Source: an uncultured Eubacterium sp.
GTDB lineage: Bacteria; Bacillota; Clostridia; Peptostreptococcales; Anaerovoracaceae
DNA length: 29,488 bases
Assembly: GCA_937894585.1 (NCBI GenBank)
Contig: CALBGO010000039.1
Span: 1-29,488 of the forward strand
Reading direction: 5' to 3'
Shown here in pieces: positions 15,900 to 24,111 of this stretch. Position 1 is the first letter of the stretch. Every line of letters starts with the position of its first letter. The notes beneath the pieces were generated by a model that had not been told where the DNA came from, ran no database searches, and worked only from the letters and a program-made list of their open reading frames with translations. Position numbers and translations under genes: made by a program.

Positions 15900-17504
15900 A
15901 TGACAAAATATATATTTGTGACCGGAGGTGTTGTATCCGGTCTTGGAAAAGGTATCACAGCGGCATCTCTTGGCAGACTGCTCAAGGCACGGGGACTGAA
16001 GGTCGCTGCGCAGAAGCTGGATCCGTATATTAATGTGGATCCTGGAACCATGAGTCCTTATCAGCACGGAGAGGTATATGTTACTGAAGACGGTGCAGAA
16101 ACAGATTTAGATCTGGGGCATTATGAGAGGTTTATCGATGAGGATTTAAATAAATACTCAAATTTGACTACGGGAAAAGTTTACTGGAATGTGTTAAATA
16201 AAGAAAGACGGGGAGAATATCTTGGTTCTACAGTACAGGTGATTCCGCATATCACAAATGAAATTAAGGAGTTTGTATATCGTGTCGGGAAGCAGACGGA
16301 TGCAGATGTTGTAATTACCGAGATAGGAGGAACGATTGGAGATATAGAGTCGCAGCCCTTTATGGAGGCTGTGAGGCAGATTGCACTGGAAACGGGGAAA
16401 GAAAACAGCATTTTTATCCATGTTACATTAGTTCCGTATCTAAGTGGGTCTGAAGAACATAAGTCCAAGCCGACACAACATTCTGTAAAAGAGCTGCGAG
16501 GAATGGGAATTAATCCTGATATTATTGTTCTTCGTTCAGACAAACCATTGGAAAAGCCTATATTTCAAAAAATAGCGCTTTTTTGTAATGTGAAACCGGA
16601 TTGCGTAATTGAAAATATAACCCTGACGAATCTTTATGAAGCACCGCTTATGCTGGAAAAATCCAATTTTTCCACTGTTGTGTGCAGGAAGTTGCGCATT
16701 GAGGCTGAAGAAGCGGATTTGGAAGAGTGGAAACAAATGGTAAAACGAATCGGAAATCGATCAGAAGTGGTTCATATCGGATTGGTAGGAAAATATGTAA
16801 AGCTGCATGACGCATATCTGTCCGTGGCAGAGGCAATGACTCATGCGGGGTATGAACTGAATAGTTTTGTGAAAATTCACTGGATTGATTCAGAAGATAT
16901 ATCAAAAGATAATGTAAAACAGATATTTAGAGACTTAGATGGAATTATTGTTCCTGGAGGATTTGGAAATCGCGGTGTGGAAGGAATGATTACTGCTGCG
17001 GAATATGCTCGCCGAAGTAAGGTGCCGTATTTCGGCATCTGTCTGGGAATGCAGATTGCTGTAATTGAATTTGCGAGAAATGTATCAGAAATTACTGATG
17101 CAGATTCAGGAGAATTTGATGAACAGTGTGCTGACAAAGTAATTGATTTTATGCCCGGTCAGGATGATAAGATTGATAAGGGTGGAACTCTGAGACTTGG
17201 GAGTTACCCATGTATCATAAAAAAAGGAACCAGAATGGAAAAGTGCTATAATGCCGGAATGGTTTCAGAGCGTCATCGTCACCGCTATGAATTCAATAAT
17301 AATTATCGTGAAAAACTGATAGAGTCAGGACTGATAATCAGCGGAACTTCGCCGGATAATCGTTTGGTAGAAGCAGTTGAGCTGGATGGTCATCCATTTT
17401 ATATAGGCGTACAGTTCCATCCGGAATTTAAAAGCCGTCCAAATCAGCCGCACCCTTTATTTAAAGGGTTTATTTCAGCTGCATTAGAATATTCAAAACG
17501 GTGA
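15900..17504 (+). CDS. pyrG: CTP synthase
   Basis: Makes CTP from UTP, ATP and glutamine. The 534 residues match the family. The amidoligase domain begins KYIFVTGGVVSGLGKGITAASLGRLL (dethiobiotin-synthetase-like P-loop) and includes the GTIGDIESQPFMEA loop near 144-157. The amidotransferase domain has GGFGNRG, the nucleophile in GICLGMQ near residue 381, and a QFHPEF catalytic histidine motif near the end. It sits 16 bases after guaA. A pyrimidine gene inside a purine operon makes sense here as one of three glutamine-consuming enzymes together. The 168 bases after it lack an obvious terminator. Confidence 0.97.
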   Translation: MTKYIFVTGGVVSGLGKGITAASLGRLLKARGLKVAAQKLDPYINVDPGTMSPYQHGEVYVTEDGAETDLDLGHYERFIDEDLNKYSNLTTGKVYWNVLNKERRGEYLGSTVQVIPHITNEIKEFVYRVGKQTDADVVITEIGGTIGDIESQPFMEAVRQIALETGKENSIFIHVTLVPYLSGSEEHKSKPTQHSVKELRGMGINPDIIVLRSDKPLEKPIFQKIALFCNVKPDCVIENITLTNLYEAPLMLEKSNFSTVVCRKLRIEAEEADLEEWKQMVKRIGNRSEVVHIGLVGKYVKLHDAYLSVAEAMTHAGYELNSFVKIHWIDSEDISKDNVKQIFRDLDGIIVPGGFGNRGVEGMITAAEYARRSKVPYFGICLGMQIAVIEFARNVSEITDADSGEFDEQCADKVIDFMPGQDDKIDKGGTLRLGSYPCIIKKGTRMEKCYNAGMVSERHRHRYEFNNNYREKLIESGLIISGTSPDNRLVEAVELDGHPFYIGVQFHPEFKSRPNQPHPLFKGFISAALEYSKR

Positions 17505-17533
17505 AATAGGCGTATATTTGAGGATATAAGTAA

Positions 17534-17651
17534 ATGACCAGTTGCATGGATTTTGAAAAACCGGTATTGAGTGTTTCAGGAAATGGATACTGAAAGAACA
17601 GAGAATTTAATTGAGTTGGCTGATTTTAGAATCAAGGCGCCTGAAAAATAG
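17534..17651 (+). other. Two tiny unassigned frames between pyrG and purF
   Basis: A 19-codon frame starts at ATG 17534 and a 22-codon frame (MDTERTENLIELADFRIKAP and two more) starts at ATG 17583, overlapping the first. Neither has a strong ribosome binding site and neither is recognised. They may be remnants of a lost gene, or chance. No promoter or terminator was convincing in the 17505-17672 gap. Confidence 0.2.
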
Positions 17652-17672
17652 AAGACAGAAGGGAATGAGTTT

Positions 17673-19106
17673 ATGGCTATTCATGAGGAATGTGGTGTTT
17701 TTGGGGTGATTAGTACAAGGAGGGGAAATATTGCAGGAAAGGTCTATTATGGACTATATGCACTGCAGCATCGAGGACAGGAAAGCTGCGGAATTGTTGT
17801 AAATGATGATGGTGTTTTCTCTTCGTATAAAGATCTGGGGCTTGTAAGCGATGTCTTTTCAAAAGATACATTGGCATGTCTATCCGAAGGGAATATGGCG
17901 GTTGGACATGTCAGATATGGTACAACAGGTGGAACATCAAGAAATAACTGTCAGCCGATTGAAATAAATCATAAAAAGGGGAAGATGGCATTAGCACATA
18001 ACGGAAATATCAGCAATGCACTTACATTACGAGATAAGCTGGAATTGTCCGGTGCTATTTTTCATACAACAAGTGATACTGAAACGATTGCTTATGTAGT
18101 TACCAGAGAAAGACTTGAGACATCAAGTATCGAGGAAGCAGTGAGCAGGGCAATGAACTCTCTGGAGGGAGCATACTCGATGATATTGATGTCGTCTGCA
18201 AAGTTGATTGCAGTAAGAGATCCCTACGGCTTTCGTCCTTTATGCTATGGAAAGACAGCAGACGGATCCTATGTGATTGCATCTGAGAGCTGCGCATTGG
18301 CAGCAGCAGGGGCTGAATTCATTAGAGATGTGATGCCCGGTGAAATTGTAGTGTTCAGCGACAGCGGAGTAAAATCGAGAAAAGAACATTGTGGCAGAAA
18401 AAAGAGAAGAACATGTATTTTTGAATATATTTATTTTGCAAGGCCTGATTCTGTGATTGACGGTGTTTCAGTGTCGAAGTCACGAATTCATGCGGGGAAA
18501 ATACTGGCAGAAGCTTTTCCGGCGGATGCGGATATTGTGATAGGAGTGCCGGACAGCGGACTTGAAGCAGCTGTAGGATTTTCTGAAGCTTCCGGAATTC
18601 CTTATGGTATAGGTCTGATCAAGAATAAATATATAGGGAGAACATTTATTTCACCGGAAAAAAATGAGCGCACAGATGGGGTAAGAATTAAGTTAAGCCC
18701 TGTAAAGAATGTGGTAGAAGGAAAAAAAATCGTATTGATAGATGATTCGATTGTCAGAGGGACGACTAGCAGGCGTATTGTGAAGCTTTTGCGTGATGCA
18801 GGAGCAAAGGAAATTCATATGAGAATTTCTGCACCGCCTTTTTTGCACCCATGCTATTACGGCACGGACATAGATTCCGAAGAAAACCTGATTGCATACT
18901 GCCACAGTGCGGAGGAGATTTCGAAAATAATCGGATCAGATTCTTTGGGATACTTTCCCATAGAAAAGCTGAATCAGCTTGCAGACAGTGAAGAATATTG
19001 TGCTGCTTGTTTTAACGGTGCGTATCCGACATACGTTTTTTCGGATATTCGCAAAGATCGTTTTGAACGAAAACTATCTGAAAAAGAAAAAAATGGAAAA
19101 CAGTAG
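17673..19106 (+). CDS. purF: Amidophosphoribosyltransferase
   Basis: First committed enzyme of purine synthesis: transfers glutamine amide nitrogen to PRPP to give phosphoribosylamine. The 477 residues carry a six-residue propeptide before Cys7 in EECGVFGV, which becomes the N-terminal nucleophile after cleavage. LQHRGQESCG and HVRYGTTG follow. The PRPP-binding loop VLIDDSIVRGTT is at about 354-365. Cysteines 248, 394, 443 and 446 fit the four ligands of the oxygen-sensitive 4Fe-4S cluster of the Bacillus type, as expected for an anaerobe. It is the last gene of the nucleotide operon. Its final 14 bases overlap a truncated GNAT frame. purD, purL, purM, purN, purH, purE and guaB are elsewhere or absent. 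Confidence 0.96.
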   Translation: MAIHEECGVFGVISTRRGNIAGKVYYGLYALQHRGQESCGIVVNDDGVFSSYKDLGLVSDVFSKDTLACLSEGNMAVGHVRYGTTGGTSRNNCQPIEINHKKGKMALAHNGNISNALTLRDKLELSGAIFHTTSDTETIAYVVTRERLETSSIEEAVSRAMNSLEGAYSMILMSSAKLIAVRDPYGFRPLCYGKTADGSYVIASESCALAAAGAEFIRDVMPGEIVVFSDSGVKSRKEHCGRKKRRTCIFEYIYFARPDSVIDGVSVSKSRIHAGKILAEAFPADADIVIGVPDSGLEAAVGFSEASGIPYGIGLIKNKYIGRTFISPEKNERTDGVRIKLSPVKNVVEGKKIVLIDDSIVRGTTSRRIVKLLRDAGAKEIHMRISAPPFLHPCYYGTDIDSEENLIAYCHSAEEISKIIGSDSLGYFPIEKLNQLADSEEYCAACFNGAYPTYVFSDIRKDRFERKLSEKEKNGKQ

Positions 19107-19422
19107 TATTTCTGATGAAAACAGAGAGCCTGTCGGACTTCTCAGGTACAGTCTTTTCTGGGATGAAATCCCTTTCTGCAATCTGATTTTCGTAGACGGG
19201 GAGAGGCAGAGAAGGGGTCTTGGCAGAATGCTTATGGAGCATTGGGAAGCGGATATGAAAGAGCAGGGATACGACATACTTTTGACTTCGACGAGAGCAG
19301 ATGAATTATCTCAGTATTTTTACCGCAGCCTTGGGTACAAAGACTGCGGATGCCTGCTTATTGACTCGGGACAGTATGCGCAGCCGGCGGAGCTGTTTTT
19401 GGTGAAAGAAATCCTTGTATGA
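19093..19422 (+). pseudogene. N-terminally truncated GNAT acetyltransferase
   Basis: From ATG 19093 this frame gives 109 residues resembling the last three quarters of a small GNAT protein. The strand PVGLLRYSLFWDEIPFCNLIFV is followed by the acetyl-CoA loop RQRRGLGRMLMEHWE (Q/RxxGxG/A motif), then SQYFYRSLGYKDCGCLLI near the C-terminus. Usual members have some 35-40 more N-terminal residues forming the first strand and helices, which are missing. The frame does stay open upstream to 18979, but that part is purF sequence read in another frame and has no GNAT resemblance. It overlaps purF by 14 bases and lacks a clear ribosome binding site. It looks like a relic left where the purine operon was joined to this locus. 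A functional short form translated by coupling to purF cannot be excluded. Confidence 0.6.
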
Positions 19423-19445
19423 ATTTAAGGGGAGTGTATAAGGCT

Positions 19446-20111
19446 ATGAAATATAAAATTGCAATTTTTGATTTGGACGGAACGATTTTGAACACGCTTG
19501 CGGATCTTACAGGCAGTGTGAATTTTGCGCTGGAAAGCTGCGGATTTCCCCGTCGGAGCAGGGAAGAAGTACGGCGTTTTCTCGGAAACGGTCTTCTTGT
19601 TCTGATGGAAAAAAGCCTGCCAAAAGGCGCATCGGAAGAAGAAAAGCAGCGGGCGGTTTCTGTATTTAATGATTATTATGCTGTACACTGCAATGACACC
19701 ACCGGCGCATACCGAGGCATACCGGAGACTGTCTGCCGGCTCAGAAAGAAAGGAATTTGTACCGCAGTGGTTTCCAATAAGCCGGACTATGCGGTGAAAA
19801 CTCTGTGCCGTGAGCATTTTGACGGACTGTTTGATTATGTAACCGGTGTAACCCGCTCTGTCAGAAGAAAGCCATGGCCTGATTCTGTAAATGACGTGCT
19901 GCGGAAAGGAGGCTTTTCGCAGGAGCAGGCTGTTTATATCGGCGACAGCGAGGTGGATATAGAAACAGCTGAAAATGCAGGCATAGACTGTATTTCTGTA
20001 GACTGGGGATTTCGGGACCGGAGTTTCCTTGAAGGACAGAATGCGTCAATGATTGTTTCAAAACCCGAAGAACTTTTAGAACTGATTCTCGGTAAAGATG
20101 AATCGATTTGA
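19446..20111 (+). CDS. HAD family hydrolase, phosphoglycolate phosphatase-like
   Basis: A 221-residue haloacid dehalogenase phosphatase. Motif I is FDLDGTILNT (catalytic Asp9 and Asp11), motif II is VVSNK, motif III is the lysine in RRKPWPDS, and motif IV is IGDSEVDIETAENAG. The cap is the helical C1 type inserted after motif I, as in Gph, PgmB and pyrophosphatase PpaX. The chosen start ATG 19446 has AAGGGGAG at 19427-19434. An upstream in-frame ATG at 19419 overlaps the GNAT stop and is less likely. The substrate cannot be told from sequence; phosphoglycolate is only the nearest family label. It is followed by a new promoter for the DeoR gene. Confidence 0.82.
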   Translation: MKYKIAIFDLDGTILNTLADLTGSVNFALESCGFPRRSREEVRRFLGNGLLVLMEKSLPKGASEEEKQRAVSVFNDYYAVHCNDTTGAYRGIPETVCRLRKKGICTAVVSNKPDYAVKTLCREHFDGLFDYVTGVTRSVRRKPWPDSVNDVLRKGGFSQEQAVYIGDSEVDIETAENAGIDCISVDWGFRDRSFLEGQNASMIVSKPEELLELILGKDESI

Positions 20112-20141
20112 TATAATTTGAATGAATTTGAAATAAAATGC

Positions 20142-20169
20142 TTGACTTTGAGAGAAAATCTGATATTCT
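20142..20169 (+). promoter_or_regulatory. Promoter of the deoR-like gene and gap
   Basis: TTGACT (20142-20147), a 16-base spacer and TATTCT (20164-20169). It lies 30 bases before the GTG start. The repeated TTTGAATGAATTTGAA just upstream (about 20117-20132) could be an operator. Confidence 0.6.
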
Positions 20170-20199
20170 GAAAGAGAAGATAGAACAGGGAGAAGACTT

Positions 20200-20955
20200 G
20201 TGTTACAGGAAGAAAGATATCGGATTATTTTAGCAGAGCTTGAACGAAGAGGCGCGGTGAAAGTTGCAGAACTTGCGGAGCAGCTTGATTTGAGCGAATC
20301 CACAGTCAGACGGGACATCAATGAACTTGCGGCGGAAGGAAAACTCAGAAAGGTTTTCGGAGGCGCAGTTGCATTTGAACGGGAAAGAAAAATCAAAACA
20401 GTGGAAGAATATATGGCGGACAAGGCTTTTTACTGTGTCCGCGAGAAAGAGTCCATCGCCCGATATGCAGCGTCTTTGATTGATGATAATGATTTTGTAT
20501 ATATTGACGCAGGAACCACGACAGAACGAATGATTGATTTCATTGACAATGCTGCTGCGGCATTTGCAACCAACGGTATTCCCCACGGACAGAAACTGGC
20601 GCAGCGTGGATTTAATGTGTATATGACAGGCGGTCAGGTGAAACAGGCGCCTCTTTCCATTATCGGAACAGATGCTGTCAGGTTTATTGAAAGCTGTAAT
20701 TTTACGAAGTGCTTTATGGGCGTCAACGGCATTGACAAGGAACGGGGGCTGACGACACCTGGTCTGGAAGAAGCTCGCGTAAAAGAGGCTGCTATGAAGC
20801 GTTCTGCCGTATCCTATGTGCTGGCAGACGGATCGAAATTCGGCTGCGTATCGGCAGCAGGCTTCGGCAGACTGGAACAATGCAGGATTATCACCGACAG
20901 ACTTAAAGATTCGGATTTCAGAAATTATACGACGATTATAGAAACAGAAGTGTAA
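20200..20955 (+). CDS. DeoR/GlpR family transcriptional regulator
   Basis: A 251-residue regulator. The N-terminal winged helix-turn-helix is at about 5-55 (VKVAELAEQLDLSESTVRRD, then ELAAEGKLRKVFGG). The C-terminal sugar-phosphate-sensing domain contains DAGTTT at 103-108, the phosphate-binding signature, and FMGVNGIDKERGLTTP, also typical. The start is GTG 20200 with AGGGAG at 20187-20192. It precedes the glyceraldehyde-3-phosphate dehydrogenase gene by 72 bases and probably controls it, responding to a glycolytic phosphate, in the place CggR occupies in Bacillus. That role is inferred from position only. Confidence 0.88.
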   Translation: MLQEERYRIILAELERRGAVKVAELAEQLDLSESTVRRDINELAAEGKLRKVFGGAVAFERERKIKTVEEYMADKAFYCVREKESIARYAASLIDDNDFVYIDAGTTTERMIDFIDNAAAAFATNGIPHGQKLAQRGFNVYMTGGQVKQAPLSIIGTDAVRFIESCNFTKCFMGVNGIDKERGLTTPGLEEARVKEAAMKRSAVSYVLADGSKFGCVSAAGFGRLEQCRIITDRLKDSDFRNYTTIIETEV

Positions 20956-21027
20956 TGATATCGGGAAAGTCGATACAAAAAAAGCCAATGCAGAAAAAGG
21001 AATTATGAGAACAGGGAGGAAAAGAGA

Positions 21028-22047
21028 ATGAGTATGAAAGTAGCGATTAACGGTTTCGGAAGAATCGGAAGACTGGCATTCCGAAAGCTTTTCGGCGATG
21101 CGGATTTTGAAGTTGCGGCAATCAATGATCTGACGAAGCCGGAGATGCTTTGTTATCTTTTGAAATATGACAGTGTGCAGGGACCTTTCAGAGATCATAC
21201 TGTGGATTTTGACGAAGATAATTTATATGTGGACGGAAAGGCAATCCGTATTTATGCGGAACCGGACCCTGCAAAGCTTTCCTGGGGAGATTTGGATATC
21301 GATATTGTGCTGGAGTGTACCGGATTTTTTGCTTCGAAAGAAAAATCAAAGGCTCACCTTGCGGCAGGCGCAAAGAAGGTGCTGATTTCCGCACCGGCAG
21401 GCAATGACCTTCCGACCATTGTTTACGGTGTTAATCACAAAACACTGACAAAAGATGATCTGATTGTTTCCGGCGCAAGCTGCACCACCAACTGTCTGGC
21501 TCCGATGGCAAAAGCGCTGAACGATTACAGAGAACTGAGAACCGGATTTATGACAACCATTCATGCGTATACGGGGGATCAGATGATTTTAGACGGTCCT
21601 CACAGAAAAGGGGATTTCCGCAGGGCAAGAGCAGGCGCGGTAAATATTGTGCCTAACAGCACCGGCGCCGCAAAAGCAATCGGTCTTGTGATTCCCGAGC
21701 TTTCGGGAAAACTGATCGGTTCGGCACAGCGGGTGCCTGTACCGTCAGGCTCTATTACAATTTTGGACGCTACCCTCAAAGACGAGACAGAAAGCGTAAC
21801 TGTGGAAGGCATCAATGCGGCTATGAAAGCTGCGGCGGACGAATCTTTCGGTTATACGGAGGAAGAACTGGTTTCCAGCGATATTATCGGAATGAGCTAC
21901 GGTTCTTTGTTTGATGCTACGCAGACACTGGCGCAAAGATGCGGAACCAAAATCTATGAAGTCAGAGTAGTTTCATGGTACGACAATGAAATGAGCTACA
22001 CTTCGCAGTTAATCAGAACCCTGAAATATATGGGAAACTTAAAATAG
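21028..22047 (+). CDS. gap: Glyceraldehyde-3-phosphate dehydrogenase, phosphorylating
   Basis: Oxidises glyceraldehyde-3-phosphate with NAD and phosphate to 1,3-bisphosphoglycerate. The 339 residues are typical. The NAD-binding fold starts KVAINGFGRIGRLAFRKLF. Asp34 after the second strand favours NAD over NADP. SGASCTTNCLAP at 148-159 holds catalytic Cys152, with HAYTGDQM and WYDNEMSY also present. The ATG at 21028 has AGGGAGGA seven bases upstream. It is alone after the DeoR gene; pgk and tpi do not follow, and a terminator comes next. A separate gap away from the pgk-tpi cluster may mean a second or dedicated copy. Confidence 0.95.
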   Translation: MSMKVAINGFGRIGRLAFRKLFGDADFEVAAINDLTKPEMLCYLLKYDSVQGPFRDHTVDFDEDNLYVDGKAIRIYAEPDPAKLSWGDLDIDIVLECTGFFASKEKSKAHLAAGAKKVLISAPAGNDLPTIVYGVNHKTLTKDDLIVSGASCTTNCLAPMAKALNDYRELRTGFMTTIHAYTGDQMILDGPHRKGDFRRARAGAVNIVPNSTGAAKAIGLVIPELSGKLIGSAQRVPVPSGSITILDATLKDETESVTVEGINAAMKAAADESFGYTEEELVSSDIIGMSYGSLFDATQTLAQRCGTKIYEVRVVSWYDNEMSYTSQLIRTLKYMGNLK

Positions 22048-22095
22048 GAGAGATCTGAAATCTTCTTTATGGGAAAAATTTGATCTTTATACAGA

Positions 22096-22133
22096 AAAAG
22101 CCTGCGGATAAAGCGTACCGCAGGTTTTTTCTT
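22096..22133. terminator. Bidirectional terminator between gap and phnX
   Basis: CCTGCGG (22101-22107) pairs with CCGCAGG (22118-22124), with AAAAAG before and TTTTTTCTTT after, so it has a T-tract in both directions. It can end both gap on the plus strand and the phosphonate operon on the minus strand. Confidence 0.85.
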
Positions 22134-22198
22134 TCGAAAAGGAGATGAAGATGTTAAATGCAAAAATCTGCATGTATGACAGCAGCCGTATTTGTATT

Positions 22199-23002
22199 TT
22201 AATAAATAGTCCGGGACTGCTTTTTTTCTATTTCTTCGATCAGGGCAGGCAGACTTTCAAGATTGTCGATGACATAGTCAGCGCCGCAGTCTCTGTAGAG
22301 TTTTGCAGTTTCTGCATATTTGGAGGTCCGTTCACTGTCTTTTAATGCTTTAAATTCTTCTTCGGATAAAGCCATGACGGAGCTGCCCTCGATGACGCCT
22401 ACGGAAATCATACCGGCATTTTTGCCTTCCCTGATATCGGCAGCCGTATCTCCGACTTTAATGGCGGCATGAACGGAGGAAACGCCTAAAGCTTCCAGAT
22501 TCTTAAAGATCATATAGGGATAAGGCCGACCTTTTTTTCCTGTGGAATCAGGGGAAAACCATGCGTCGGGACTGTAACCGTTTTTTTCAGCTGCCGGTAC
22601 GACGATAGACATCATTTCGTTAGTGTAGCCTGTTGTGGAGCCGATTTTGATGCCATGTTTTCTAAGCAGTGAAACAGTATCGAGAACGAAAGGCTTTGGA
22701 TTTGCAAAATCCTTTAAAATTTCCATAATACCTTGTTCACTGCGCTGATAGAACGCATCTACATCTTCTAAAGTCCAGCTTGTTCCGTGAACTCTGTTCC
22801 ATTCTTCTGAAATTCTCGGCATCTGCATCATGGTGTGAATATGATTCCACTTCAGCATACCCATAGGTTCGCGTACTTCGTCTGCGGTAGGTGTGATGCC
22901 GAATTCTTCAAAGGCTTTGATAAAAGCCTGTACGGGGGCGAAGGAACCGAAATCAACAGTAGTTCCTGCCCAGTCAAAAATAACTGCTTCTATTTTTTTC
23001 AT
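22199..23002 (-). CDS. phnX: Phosphonoacetaldehyde hydrolase
   Basis: Splits phosphonoacetaldehyde into acetaldehyde and phosphate, the second step of 2-aminoethylphosphonate breakdown. The 267 residues match the family. It is a HAD-fold enzyme with the characteristic AVIFDWAGTTVD (nucleophile Asp10), GMLKWNHI with the Schiff-base lysine Lys51, GSTTGYT, GRPYPYM and KVGDTAADIREGKNAGM. The ATG overlaps the phnW stop as ATGA, so translation is coupled. It is the last gene of the operon. Acetaldehyde could feed fermentation and the phosphate is released for growth. Confidence 0.95.
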   Translation of the reverse strand: MKKIEAVIFDWAGTTVDFGSFAPVQAFIKAFEEFGITPTADEVREPMGMLKWNHIHTMMQMPRISEEWNRVHGTSWTLEDVDAFYQRSEQGIMEILKDFANPKPFVLDTVSLLRKHGIKIGSTTGYTNEMMSIVVPAAEKNGYSPDAWFSPDSTGKKGRPYPYMIFKNLEALGVSSVHAAIKVGDTAADIREGKNAGMISVGVIEGSSVMALSEEEFKALKDSERTSKYAETAKLYRDCGADYVIDNLESLPALIEEIEKKQSRTIY

Positions 23003-24093
23003 TTTTTTTCCTCCATATATTCCTTAAAGATTGCACAGAGCTTCTCAATATCTTCAGGGTAAATCTCGCCGATATTTCCGATTCGGAAAGTGTCTGCATC
23101 GGTTACTTTTCCCGGGTAGATTGCATAGCCTCTTTCTTTGATAAAATCGTACATTTCACGGAAAGAAAAATCTGTGTCCGAAGGGTAGTAGAAACTTGTG
23201 ATAATCGGGCTCTGATGAGTATCGTCGATATATTTTTCGAACCCCATGGCATGCATTTTTTCGATGAGCATCCGGTTGTTCCTTTCGTAGCGTGCCTGTC
23301 GTGCGGCAATGCCGCCTTCTACTTCCAGCTCTTCCAGGGCTTTTGCAAAGGCTAAAACTACATGGGTAGGGGATGTGAATCTCCACTTTCCATCCGCATC
23401 CATTCCCCTGAACTGATCGTAAAGGTCCAGAGAAAGGCTTTTTGCCTTGCCTTTACAGGCGGTAAGGGCGTCTTTCCTGCAGATGATGAAAGAAAAGCCG
23501 GGAACGCCCTGTACGCATTTATTGGCGGAGCTTATTAAAAAATCGATACCGAGGCCGCAGACATCGATTTCGATGCCGCCGAAGCTGGACATGGCGTCAA
23601 CGATGAAGGTTTTTCCGGCAGCTTTCACTACCTCAGAAACGGAAGCAATATCGTTGAGGATGCCGGAAGTGGTTTCGCAGTGAACCATGGAAACATGAGT
23701 GATGGCAGGATCTTCTGCAAGAATTTCCGCGATTTGTGAAGAGTCCGGTATCCGATTGTAGTCGCAGGTATAGAGTCGGTAAGAAAGCCCTGCATGCCTG
23801 GCTATGTCTTCCATACGCATGCCGTAAGAACCGTTGGCGCAGATTAACAGCTTGTCTCCGGTTCCCACAGAACTTGTCAGGACGGACTCGACTCCGAAGG
23901 TGCCGCTTCCCTGCATGAGAACTGCCGTATATTCATCTTCGTTGACATGGGCGAGAGCCAGCAGAGTTCTGCGAATTTTCTGCGTGATCTGTTTGTAATC
24001 GTCGTCCCATGTACAGTGGTCAACCATCATTTCCTTTTTTACTGTGTCTGTTGTCGTCAGAGGACCCGGGGTAAGTAATTTGTAGTGAATCAT
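22999..24093 (-). CDS. phnW: 2-Aminoethylphosphonate-pyruvate transaminase
   Basis: PLP enzyme that moves the amino group of 2-aminoethylphosphonate to pyruvate, giving phosphonoacetaldehyde and alanine. The 364 residues are standard for PhnW. LLTPGPLTTTDTVKKEMMVDHCTWDDDY is the N-terminal signature. QGSGTFGVES (61-70) binds the cofactor phosphate, Asp166 in VDAMSS contacts the pyridine nitrogen, and Lys192 in SSANKCVQG forms the Schiff base. A ribosome binding site AAAGGAG precedes the start. It overlaps phnX by four bases and follows the substrate-binding lipoprotein by 18. Together with phnX it makes the known PhnWX pathway, which yields Pi plus acetaldehyde. Confidence 0.96.
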   Translation of the reverse strand: MIHYKLLTPGPLTTTDTVKKEMMVDHCTWDDDYKQITQKIRRTLLALAHVNEDEYTAVLMQGSGTFGVESVLTSSVGTGDKLLICANGSYGMRMEDIARHAGLSYRLYTCDYNRIPDSSQIAEILAEDPAITHVSMVHCETTSGILNDIASVSEVVKAAGKTFIVDAMSSFGGIEIDVCGLGIDFLISSANKCVQGVPGFSFIICRKDALTACKGKAKSLSLDLYDQFRGMDADGKWRFTSPTHVVLAFAKALEELEVEGGIAARQARYERNNRMLIEKMHAMGFEKYIDDTHQSPIITSFYYPSDTDFSFREMYDFIKERGYAIYPGKVTDADTFRIGNIGEIYPEDIEKLCAIFKEYMEEKK

Positions 24094-24111
24094 TTTTCTC
24101 CTTTTATATCT

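Noticed and set aside
20230..21198. 322-codon minus-strand frame opposite the DeoR gene
   Set aside because: A shadow of a clear DeoR regulator, with no recognisable motifs and no ribosome binding site.
22145..22345. 66-codon plus-strand frame after gap with AAAGGAG upstream
   Set aside because: Most of it lies opposite the phnX 3' end, its product resembles nothing, and it directly follows a terminator without a promoter.
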